DNA of 5,564 nucleotides from an uncultured Eubacteriales bacterium (GCA_900557655.1 USTX01000052.1:1-5564), one strand, 5' to 3'; shown: positions 1 to 4,995, counted from the stretch's first letter. Numbers and translations: made by a program. Notes: generated by a model not told the origin, from the letters alone.

Positions 1-1
1 G

Positions 2-652
2 GATAGTGCGGCCGTGGTTGAAGGCGAGCCGGCTATCGCGATTGGCAACCCGCTTGCGCTTGGTATTTCAGTCAGCAGCGGAATTATTAGCTCGCCCGTG
101 AATATTATCTCGATTGAGGGCATAAGTACGCGTGCGATTAAGGTGGATACGCCTATCAACAGTGGTAATAGTGGTGGCGGCCTTTTTAACAGCAAGGGAC
201 AGCTGATAGGCATTGTTAACGCGAAACTGATTGACGAAAAAATTGACAATGTTGGCTTTGCTATCCCAAGCAATGTTGCGATAGGGCTTACTAACAGCAT
301 TGTTAAAAATGGCAACGCTAAACCGCGAAAGGCCTCGCTGCCATTTACATACTCGATTCTAAAAACGGGCAACAGTATTGACGCAACGGGCAAACTTGCG
401 CAAACCATCATTGTTGACACGGTTAAAGCCAGTGGGCTTGTGGGCGTTGGGACTACGCCTAATATTCAAAGTGGCGACGTTTTGGTTTCAATCAAAATTG
501 GCGAAAAAACCACTATGATTGACAATCTTTATGACCTAGACGACCAACTTTTTGGTCTTGATAATGGCGACGTTATTGAGATTACCCTAAAACGCGGGAC
601 AAGCGCAAACGTAACGTATTCACTTAAAATAACGGCGATAACGTACGTGTAA
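2..652 (+). CDS. HtrA/DegP-like trypsin-type serine protease with PDZ domain, 5'-truncated
   Basis: The window opens inside this gene; 216 codons are visible to the TAA at 650-652. The frame shows the C-terminal half of an S1C (HtrA/DegP) protease. The segment AIAIGNPLALG (visible residues 11-21) is followed by VDTPINSGNSGGGLFN (48-63), whose serine (residue 57, codon 170-172) is the catalytic nucleophile, and by VGFAIPSN, the usual end of the protease domain. The catalytic His and Asp would lie upstream, outside the window. Residues from about 105 to the end form a PDZ-like domain with the typical SGDVLVSIKIG strand and a DNGDVIEITLKRG strand near the C-terminus. Family members are usually membrane-anchored or exported and degrade misfolded envelope proteins; the N-terminal anchor cannot be checked here. 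The position after GNSGG is Gly where most HtrA proteins have Pro. Membership is secure, the specific orthologue is not. Confidence 0.9.
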   Translation, partial: DSAAVVEGEPAIAIGNPLALGISVSSGIISSPVNIISIEGISTRAIKVDTPINSGNSGGGLFNSKGQLIGIVNAKLIDEKIDNVGFAIPSNVAIGLTNSIVKNGNAKPRKASLPFTYSILKTGNSIDATGKLAQTIIVDTVKASGLVGVGTTPNIQSGDVLVSIKIGEKTTMIDNLYDLDDQLFGLDNGDVIEITLKRGTSANVTYSLKITAITYV

Positions 653-695
653 AATTATAGGTTTTGACTGACTTACATAAGGCGGATGCATGTTT

Positions 696-709
696 AATAA
701 GCGCTTATT
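696..709. repeat. 14-bp perfect palindrome upstream of acpP
   Basis: AATAAGCGCTTATT is a perfect palindrome without a loop, lying between the protease stop and the acyl carrier protein promoter. Two further flanking positions on each side also match after one mismatch. A loopless dyad suits a dimeric repressor site better than a terminator, and no T-tract follows directly. It does not resemble the FapR operator as I know it. The regulatory role is inference. Confidence 0.45.
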
Positions 710-746
710 TAAGTTTATAATATATGGCCGATTGCTTTAAAAACAC

Positions 747-776
747 TTGCAAACGTGCCAAAGAAAGTGGTATAAT
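747..776 (+). promoter_or_regulatory. Sigma-A promoter of acpP (extended -10)
   Basis: The -35 box is TTGCAA (747-752), followed by an 18-bp spacer and TATAAT (771-776) preceded by TGG, giving a perfect TGnTATAAT extended -10. Transcription would begin near 783, leaving a leader of about 46 nt before the ATG at 829. A second TATAAT at 716-721 has no convincing -35 partner. Confidence 0.75.
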
Positions 777-828
777 TATATGTAAGCAGGCGCGCGGTGA
801 CGTGGCGCATTTTATGGAGGAGTTTGAT

Positions 829-1062
829 ATGACAGAGAAAAAAGTTAAAGCGATTCTTGCTAAGCAGCTTGGGGTTGACGTAAACAAGATTTCGGCTGAC
901 ACCAATATCGCAACTGATTTGGGCGCTGACAGCCTTGACCTTGTTGAAATCCTTATGAGCCTTGAAGACGAGTTTAAAGTTTCAATCCCAGATGATGCAA
1001 TCCCAGGGATTAAAACGGTAGCCGACCTTTGCAAGTATATTGATACTGCTGGCAGCTATTAA
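829..1062 (+). CDS. acpP: Acyl carrier protein
   Basis: This is a 77-residue acidic protein of normal length for bacterial acyl carrier protein. The segment DLGADSLDLVEILMSLEDEF (residues 30-49) is the family signature; Ser35 in DSLDLVE is the site that holy-ACP synthase loads with 4'-phosphopantetheine. It carries growing acyl chains in type II fatty acid synthesis in the cytosol. The start at 829 is chosen because GGAGGA (816-821) lies 7 nt upstream; an in-frame ATG at 814 and the open frame further upstream overlap that site and the promoter. The gene is monocistronic, with its own promoter and a terminator at 1092-1120. No fatty-acid gene is adjacent, whereas in many Firmicutes acpP sits beside plsX, fab genes or rnc. 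A dedicated ACP for another pathway cannot be excluded, but the sequence looks like a standard housekeeping ACP. Confidence 0.95.
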   Translation: MTEKKVKAILAKQLGVDVNKISADTNIATDLGADSLDLVEILMSLEDEFKVSIPDDAIPGIKTVADLCKYIDTAGSY

Positions 1063-1091
1063 TATTTGAAGTTTATGTTTGTCAAAAAAAT

Positions 1092-1120
1092 ATGGTTGGA
1101 GATATTCTTCAACCATTTTT
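1092..1120 (+). terminator. Rho-independent terminator after acpP
   Basis: An 11-bp stem (1092-1102 paired with 1106-1116, containing one G-U pair) is closed by a 3-nt loop and followed by a run of five T (1116-1120). It lies 30 nt after the acpP stop codon. Confidence 0.85.
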
Positions 1121-1139
1121 CAAATCAGTTTTTAGTTGT

Positions 1140-1168
1140 TTGTGCAGGTATGTGTTTAAGGATAGAAT
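1140..1168 (+). promoter_or_regulatory. Probable promoter of the duplicated-domain gene
   Basis: TTGTGC (1140-1145), a 17-bp spacer and TAGAAT (1163-1168). The -10 matches consensus at 5 of 6 positions and the -35 is weak. It sits just past the acpP terminator, which supports separate transcription of the next gene, with a leader of about 55 nt. Confidence 0.45.
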
Positions 1169-1230
1169 TTGTGTGGCGGGATATAAGGGTCACTTAAAGA
1201 CTTAATGACAGCAATTGCAAGGGGGAAGCA

Positions 1231-1710
1231 ATGAAAAAGTTTGATTTGGTTAGGCTTGTTAATGCGGATAAGTATGATAAAAATGGGCTGAGTAAAGACT
1301 TGCGCGGGATAGTGCTTGAAAGTACGTTTGACGAGGCAAAAGTGCTGTTTTTTAACCCGCAAATATTGGGCGACAGGGCGGTGGTGGCCGTTAGTTGCGG
1401 CGATTTGGCTTGTGAGACGGCTGCATTGCCTGATGGAATTAAAGACGAGTTGGCACGCGCTTGCATTAAAAACACTGATGAAAAAGACTGTTTTTTAAAG
1501 CCGAAGATTAAGTATCTTGATACTGTGCGGTTGTTAGTTGATAAGGAGCGGTATAACAAACTTGGGGCGTTTAAAGGTGCCGAGGGGTGCGTTGTTGATG
1601 AGATGATTATCGACGGCTTTGTTTTGGTGGATTTCACGGATATGGATAGCAATGGACGGGTGCTGGATGACTGCGTTCCTATCAAAATCGAAGATTTAGA
1701 AGTTATTTAA
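1231..1710 (+). CDS. Uncharacterised protein with two tandem SH3-like units
   Basis: This 159-residue protein is not one I can name. It contains an internal duplication. Residues 4-60 and 96-159 align: D5/D97, VRL 7-9/99-101, Y15/Y108, K17/K110, G19/G112, K22/K115, G26/G119 and V28/V121. Each unit begins with a D-x-VRL strand, then a K-x-G-x2-K-x3-G-x-V turn and a strand ending in VLFF or VLVDF. This resembles small all-beta barrel (SH3/KOW-like) domains, but the fold is inferred. An acidic, Cys-containing linker (about 61-94) joins the units. There is no signal peptide or membrane segment, so it is probably cytosolic. The start is supported by AGGGGG (1220-1225), 5 nt upstream. The gene has a likely promoter at 1140-1168 and a terminator overlapping its stop codon, so it appears monocistronic. 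Confidence 0.82.
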   Translation: MKKFDLVRLVNADKYDKNGLSKDLRGIVLESTFDEAKVLFFNPQILGDRAVVAVSCGDLACETAALPDGIKDELARACIKNTDEKDCFLKPKIKYLDTVRLLVDKERYNKLGAFKGAEGCVVDEMIIDGFVLVDFTDMDSNGRVLDDCVPIKIEDLEVI

Positions 1711-1734
1711 AAGGGGCGGAAGGCCTCTTTTTTT
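1709..1734 (+). terminator. Rho-independent terminator overlapping the stop codon
   Basis: A 9-bp stem (1709-1717 with 1723-1731, one G-U pair) with a 5-nt loop ends in seven T (1728-1734). The 5' arm begins within the TAA stop of the preceding gene. The A-run on the 5' arm gives it some capacity to end transcription arriving on the minus strand from the SRP RNA gene. Confidence 0.85.
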
Positions 1735-1783
1735 GTTGCTTTGAAATTGCTCGCATTTAAGGCGTGCCTAAAAAATTGTAGAT

Positions 1784-1806
1784 AAAAAAACTGCCGATGG
1801 GGCAGT
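1784..1806 (-). terminator. Terminator of the SRP RNA transcription unit
   Basis: Read on the minus strand, ACTGCC pairs with GGCAGT (1801-1806 and 1790-1795) around a 5-nt loop and is followed by seven T (1790-1784). It lies about 100 nt beyond the predicted mature 3' end of the SRP RNA. It probably ends the precursor and faces the convergent terminator at 1709-1734. Confidence 0.8.
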
Positions 1807-1920
1807 GATAATGTAAATGAAAACAGTATGATGTGGTAGTATAAATAAAGGCAGTATGCTGCGACAATGTAGATGAAGGCAGTATATTGCGGTGATGTAA
1901 ATAAAAAAGCCGTACGCTGC
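1807..1920 (-). repeat. Four contiguous degenerate tandem repeats (28, 28, 28, 30 bp) in the SRP RNA trailer
   Basis: The units are 1807-1834, 1835-1862, 1863-1890 and 1891-1920, with no spacer between them. Read on the minus strand, each has a 12-nt part such as GCAGCATACTGC or GCAATATACTGC, followed by a T-rich part like CTTTATTT. The unit at 1891-1920 includes the last 12 nt of the SRP RNA (GCAGCGTACGGC) and its T-run, so the other three look like diverged copies of the RNA's 3' end. The array fills exactly the space between the mature 3' end and the terminator at 1784-1806. It encodes no protein. Confidence 0.85.
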
Positions 1921-2179
1921 GCAATTTCGAACGAACGCACCGAAGCGGTAACACAAGCAGCCAACTCCACCAAAGCTTCCCTATGGCACATAAAACTCAA
2001 ACTTAGTGATGCTGCCGTCAGGCTCTGACACGGTTCATAAGAGGTTTATTGCATAAGACCTTGGGCTCAACATCACTTGCTTTGTTCGGCCTTCCATACG
2101 CGCGCCCTAAAAAGGCGTTCGACCCCTGCTAAGCGGATTTCAGGGAACAGGGCACCGCTACCTCCCCATCTAGTACGGC
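1909..2179 (-). ncRNA. ffs: Signal recognition particle RNA, large bacterial type
   Basis: The minus strand carries a large Firmicutes-type SRP RNA (like Bacillus subtilis scRNA) of about 271 nt. The 5' Alu-domain core GGGGAGGTAGCGGTGCCCTG is at 2167-2148 and is followed by AAATCCGCT and AGCAGGG blocks. The S domain has GTGTCAG, then an apical hairpin GCC-TGAC-GGC (2023-2014), then AGCA, which is the Ffh-binding helix 8 with a UGAC loop rather than the usual GGAA. The ends pair: 5' GCCGTAC (2179-2173) with 3' GTACGGC (1915-1909), then T6. The RNA joins Ffh in the SRP that targets nascent membrane and secreted proteins to FtsY and SecYEG. Ends are inferred from the -10 box and the terminal stem. 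The precursor probably runs to the terminator near 1784 and is trimmed; RNase III does this in B. subtilis. Confidence 0.95.
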
Positions 2180-2186
2180 TTTGAGT

Positions 2187-2215
2187 ATTATATCATAGTT
2201 TGGAGCGGGTTGCAA
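2187..2215 (-). promoter_or_regulatory. Strong sigma-A promoter of the SRP RNA
   Basis: On the minus strand there is TTGCAA (2215-2210), a 17-bp spacer, and TATAAT (2192-2187) with an upstream TGA, making a perfect extended -10. The predicted first base is G2179, which is also the first base of the terminal stem of the RNA. It diverges from the promoter at 2235-2263; the two -35 boxes are separated by only 19 bp. Confidence 0.88.
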
Positions 2216-2234
2216 CAGTTTTTGATTAAAAAGT

Positions 2235-2263
2235 TTGCGTCTTTGTTGTGGTTGTGTTATAAT
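2235..2263 (+). promoter_or_regulatory. Sigma-A promoter of the HEPN-CBS gene
   Basis: TTGCGT (2235-2240), a 17-bp spacer and TATAAT (2258-2263) preceded by TGT, a perfect extended -10. The start site would be near 2270, giving a leader of about 20 nt. Its position rules out a translation start upstream of 2270. Confidence 0.78.
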
Positions 2264-2288
2264 AAGAAAAAATTGGTGGAGAGAAGTT

Positions 2289-3002
2289 ATGGGGTCAAAC
2301 GCTGAAAGATTTATCAATTGTTATAATGTTTTGGATAAAAGTTTAAGGGATATTTATAATCTTAAACCAAATCTTACGTTTTCGGATGTTATAAGAAAGG
2401 CTGCGTCGGTCAATTCTGTTATCAAAAAATATGAGGATGATATTATTGACTATGGCCGCCTTAGAAACGCGATTGTTCACCGCAGCATTAGTGGTGAGGT
2501 CATTGCCGAGCCGCACGATGATGTGGTTTTAAAAATCGAGGCGATAACAAGGCTTATCACAACGCCGCCAAGAGCGATGGATAGCGTGGTCAATCGTAAG
2601 GTATTTTGCGTCGCGGCTGATACCCCGCTTAAACTTGTTATGTGTGAGATGTTTAAGTCGGGCTATTCAAATGTGCCTGTTTACAGCGGTAACACACTTT
2701 TAGGCGTCATAACGCGAAAGATGATTATTGAGGCGGTTGGAGAGCAGTGCTTAAATAACGAAAGCATTGATAACTTTTTAAAGAAAAAGGTGGTAGATGC
2801 GCTTGATTTAGAGGGTATAAGCAATCACTATGAGGTGGCGCCTTCAAGCATTACGGTTGACAATCTTTTGTATATGTTTCAACAAAACCGCAAACTTTCA
2901 ACGGTTATTATCACCAAGTCAGGCAATTATAATGAGCAGCCTTTGGGCATAGTTGTTACGGCTGACACGATTGACATGCAAACAATTTTAGATAATTATT
3001 AA
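2289..3002 (+). CDS. HEPN-like domain fused to a CBS-domain pair (Bateman module)
   Basis: This is a 237-residue cytosolic protein with no membrane segment or signal peptide. Residues 1-90 look helical and end their core with RLRNAIVHR. R59-N60-x3-H64 fits the R-x4-6-H signature of HEPN domains, many of which are RNases while others are inactive. Residues about 99-155 form CBS domain 1 (SVVNRKVFCVAADTPL, then NVPVYSGNTLLGVITRK). Residues about 167-232 form CBS domain 2 (VVDAL, SSITVDNLLYMF, PLGIVVTADTI). CBS pairs commonly bind adenine nucleotides and act as sensors, so a ligand-controlled helical effector is a reasonable inference; no activity is shown. The ATG at 2289 is chosen because GGAGAG (2278-2283) precedes it and because the promoter at 2235-2263 excludes the upstream in-frame codons. 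The gene is divergent from ffs and has no toxin or antitoxin partner beside it. Confidence 0.88.
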   Translation: MGSNAERFINCYNVLDKSLRDIYNLKPNLTFSDVIRKAASVNSVIKKYEDDIIDYGRLRNAIVHRSISGEVIAEPHDDVVLKIEAITRLITTPPRAMDSVVNRKVFCVAADTPLKLVMCEMFKSGYSNVPVYSGNTLLGVITRKMIIEAVGEQCLNNESIDNFLKKKVVDALDLEGISNHYEVAPSSITVDNLLYMFQQNRKLSTVIITKSGNYNEQPLGIVVTADTIDMQTILDNY

Positions 3003-3031
3003 TAATTTTACAACTAGTGTAGTGACTTTGC

Positions 3032-3131
3032 GTGTTTTTGGTTCAAACTGAATGCGATAATAGCAAAAACACATCAAAAACTGCAAATTGAGGCGTAAAA
3101 ACCTGAAAAAGTGGCGTATTTTTGCAAATTT
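3032..3131. other. Intergenic region with phased A/T tracts and a 9-bp inverted repeat
   Basis: No gene is visible between 3003 and 3264. Runs of five A or T are centred near 3037, 3067, 3078, 3099 and 3108, with AAATT near 3087. The spacings are mostly close to one or a whole number of helical turns, a pattern associated with intrinsically curved DNA. GTGTTTTTG (3032-3040) and CAAAAACAC (3064-3072) also form a perfect 9-bp inverted repeat with a 23-nt loop. That lies 30 nt after the preceding stop but lacks a following T-run, so it is a poor terminator. Confidence 0.4.
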
Positions 3132-3207
3132 GTGGTTTTATCGGTGAAAATTGATACTTGTTCGTGATTGTAAGATTAATAAGTGTTAATGGTGAAAAAT
3201 TGTAAAA

Positions 3208-3236
3208 TTGATACAAACAGATAATTTTATCATATT
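3208..3236 (+). promoter_or_regulatory. Candidate promoter of the methyltransferase gene
   Basis: TTGATA (3208-3213), a 17-bp spacer and CATATT (3231-3236) would place the transcript start about 20 nt before the ATG. An alternative TTGATA at 3151-3156 with ATTAAT at 3175-3180 is about equally good. Neither has the extended -10 seen at the other promoters here, so the choice is uncertain. The short dyad GATAATTTTATC lies in the spacer. Confidence 0.35.
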
Positions 3237-3264
3237 AAATTGGGCAATAAATAATGAGGAATTT

Positions 3265-4152
3265 ATGAAATATAATAATGAATGGAATGATTTTGAGGTG
3301 CTTAGTACGGGCGGCGGCGAAAAGCTTGAACGCTGGGGCGACGTGTATTTGTTAAGGCCTGACCCACAGGTTATCTGGGAAAGTGAAACAAATCTTGGCA
3401 AATTTGCTAAGCTTAACGCAAGGTATCACAGGTCAAGCGAGGGCGGCGGTGGCTGGAAAATTATGCGTCCATTTAAAGAAGAGTGGACAGTTGGCTGGCG
3501 TAATCTTAAATTTTTAATCAAGCCGATGGGGTTTAAGCACACGGGGCTTTTCCCTGAGCAGGCGGTTAACTGGGCAACGATGATTGACCTAATTAAAAAC
3601 GCAAATCGCCCAATAAATGTTTTGAATTTGTTTGGGTATACGGGCGGGGCGACAGTTGCGTGTGCTAGCGCCGGGGCAAGCGTGTGTCACGTTGATGCGG
3701 CTAAAAATATGGTTGAAAGATGTAAGCAAAACATAGAACTTTCGGGGCTTAAAGATGCGAGCGTAAGATACATCGTTGACGATTGCAGAAAATTTGTTGA
3801 GCGCGAAATTAAACGTGGCAAAAGGTATGACGCAATTATTATGGATCCGCCAAGTTATGGCCGCGGAACAAACGGCGAAGTATGGAAACTTGAAGACAAT
3901 CTTTTTGAGTTTGTTAAACTTGTAAGCAAGGTGCTTAGTGATAACCCGCTTTTTGTTTTGATAAATAGTTATACAACTGGGCTGGGCGGGCAGGTTATGG
4001 AAAACTGCCTAAGGCTGGCGATTGATAAGAACGCAGAGTGCGAAAGTTATGAAGTTTGCTTGCCATGCAAAGACGGGTTATTTTTGCCTTGCGGAAATAG
4101 TGCAATTATGACCTTTAAAAAGGCTAAAAACGCTGCGAAAAACGCAAAATAG
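3265..4152 (+). CDS. Class I SAM-dependent methyltransferase, RlmI/RlmK-like
   Basis: This is a 295-residue Rossmann-fold methyltransferase. Motif I is VLNLFGYTGGATVACASAGA (residues 119-138), followed by HVDAA (142-146) whose acidic residue should bind the SAM ribose. IVDDCRKF (170-177) follows, then the catalytic motif IV DAIIMDPPSYGRG (189-201). GLFPEQAVNW (94-103) just before the core matches the equivalent segment of the RlmI/RlmK family of 23S rRNA cytosine-C5 or guanine-N7 methyltransferases. Unlike E. coli RlmI it has no N-terminal PUA domain, so RNA recognition must differ and the exact substrate is open. The C-terminus is Lys/Ala-rich (KKAKNAAKNAK). The start at 3265 has GAGGA (3256-3260) just upstream; the frame is open further upstream but without a ribosome site. 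A pseudouridine synthase gene follows 107 nt later, apparently with its own promoter. Confidence 0.9.
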   Translation: MKYNNEWNDFEVLSTGGGEKLERWGDVYLLRPDPQVIWESETNLGKFAKLNARYHRSSEGGGGWKIMRPFKEEWTVGWRNLKFLIKPMGFKHTGLFPEQAVNWATMIDLIKNANRPINVLNLFGYTGGATVACASAGASVCHVDAAKNMVERCKQNIELSGLKDASVRYIVDDCRKFVEREIKRGKRYDAIIMDPPSYGRGTNGEVWKLEDNLFEFVKLVSKVLSDNPLFVLINSYTTGLGGQVMENCLRLAIDKNAECESYEVCLPCKDGLFLPCGNSAIMTFKKAKNAAKNAK

Positions 4153-4210
4153 AGGTCTTTTGACGTAAAAAACTGTTAAAAAATTAAATTAAATAAATTG
4201 GATTTAGGGC

Positions 4211-4239
4211 TTGAAAATTGCTGCGTTGTTTGGTATAAT
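4211..4239 (+). promoter_or_regulatory. Strong sigma-A promoter of the pseudouridine synthase gene
   Basis: TTGAAA (4211-4216), a 17-bp spacer and TATAAT (4234-4239) preceded by TGG. The -35 matches consensus at 5 of 6 positions and the extended -10 is perfect. Transcription would start near 4246, just before the ribosome site. Confidence 0.88.
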
Positions 4240-4259
4240 AACTTATGAAAGGAAGATGT

Positions 4260-4973
4260 ATGGAAAATTTAGAAATTCTTTATGAAGACAATCACGTGTT
4301 GGTTGTTAAAAAACCACAAAATGTGCCGACGCAAGAAGACGAGTCAAAAGACCCTGACCTTCTTAATATGGTTAAAGGCTATATAAAAGAGTCAAAACAC
4401 AAAGAGGGCGAGGCGTATGTTGGCTTGGTACATAGGTTGGATAGACCGACGGGTGGTGTGATGGTTTTTGCTAAAACAAGCAAGGCCGCTTCGCGACTTA
4501 GTGAGCAAATTAAGTCGGGCGAGATGGAAAAAACTTACTATGCTGTAACGCGCGGTGTGCCTAAAATCAGGCACTCAGTTTTGGTTAACTATCTTAAAAA
4601 AGACACCGAAAATAACAAGGTTTCGGTGGTGCCACAAACTACTGAGGGGGCAAAACGTGCCGAACTTGAATATTGGGTGATTGACGAAAGCGATGGCTAT
4701 GCGCTTGTGCAAATAAAACTTAAAACGGGGCGCGGGCATCAGATTCGCACGCAGCTCAGTTACATTAAGTGTCCAATTTATGGTGACCAAAAGTATGGCG
4801 GGGTGGATATGCCAAAAGCCAACCTTAACCTTTTTGCGGTTGACCTTAAATTTACGCACCCTACCACCAAAGAGCGTATGACGTTTAGGTGTTTTCCGCC
4901 AGAAGATGAGAATATGTGGAACAAGTTTAATCTTGAAAAATACCTTGATTTAAAAGTTGACCATCTTGATTAA
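4260..4973 (+). CDS. RluA-family pseudouridine synthase
   Basis: This 237-residue enzyme converts specific uridines in rRNA or tRNA to pseudouridine in the cytosol. It opens with ILYEDNHVLVVKKPQNVPTQ (residues 6-25), the usual first strand of the catalytic domain. The active-site motif is VHRLDRPTGGVMVFAKT (57-73), with Asp61 as the catalytic residue. The C-terminal signature KTGRGHQIRTQLS is followed by PIYGDQKYGG. There is no N-terminal S4 domain, so it resembles the short S4-less members of the family; target site unknown. The ATG at 4260 is preferred because AAAGGA (4248-4253) lies 6 nt upstream. A second in-frame ATG at 4245 falls almost on the predicted transcript start and has no ribosome site. 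Together with the preceding methyltransferase it suggests a small RNA-modification neighbourhood. It is the last gene that clearly belongs to the Clostridia-like segment. Confidence 0.95.
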   Translation: MENLEILYEDNHVLVVKKPQNVPTQEDESKDPDLLNMVKGYIKESKHKEGEAYVGLVHRLDRPTGGVMVFAKTSKAASRLSEQIKSGEMEKTYYAVTRGVPKIRHSVLVNYLKKDTENNKVSVVPQTTEGAKRAELEYWVIDESDGYALVQIKLKTGRGHQIRTQLSYIKCPIYGDQKYGGVDMPKANLNLFAVDLKFTHPTTKERMTFRCFPPEDENMWNKFNLEKYLDLKVDHLD

Positions 4974-4995
4974 TTAAATAAAAAATTATTTAATT
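4972..4995. repeat. AT-only inverted repeat after the pseudouridine synthase gene
   Basis: AATTAAATAA (4972-4981) and TTATTTAATT (4986-4995) form a perfect 10-bp inverted repeat with a 4-nt A loop, overlapping the stop codon at 4971-4973. With no G-C pair and only a short T-run after it, it would be a weak terminator. It also marks the start of the AT-rich stretch in which the change of sequence origin appears to occur. Confidence 0.5.

Noticed and set aside
724..828. N-terminal extension of the acyl carrier protein
   Set aside because: This in-frame stretch contains the promoter and ribosome site, and the protein would exceed normal ACP length.
705..1034. 109-codon minus-strand frame opposite acpP
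   Set aside because: It is the shadow of the acyl carrier protein gene, which is unambiguous on the plus strand.
1194..1685. 163-codon minus-strand frame opposite the duplicated-domain gene
   Set aside because: It is antisense to a well-supported gene with a Shine-Dalgarno site and terminator; the product is Ser/Leu-rich and lacks recognisable features.
1807..1920. Short tandem repeats considered as a CRISPR array
   Set aside because: The 28-30 bp units are contiguous with no spacers, are degenerate, and run into the SRP RNA 3' end; no cas genes are present.
1707..2000. Minus-strand open frames of 62-97 codons over the SRP RNA 3' half and repeats
   Set aside because: They are translations of the SRP RNA gene and its repeat trailer, which explains their repetitive Tyr/His/Leu-rich products; there are no ribosome sites.
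2235..2288. Upstream start for the HEPN-CBS protein
   Set aside because: These in-frame codons overlap the -35 and -10 boxes; the predicted transcript begins near 2270.
2129..2317. 62-codon minus-strand frame across the divergent promoters
   Set aside because: It covers the SRP RNA 5' end, both promoters and the start of the HEPN-CBS gene; no ribosome site or protein-like composition.
4575..4859. Minus-strand frames inside the pseudouridine synthase gene
   Set aside because: They are shadows of a strongly conserved plus-strand enzyme with no start signals of their own.
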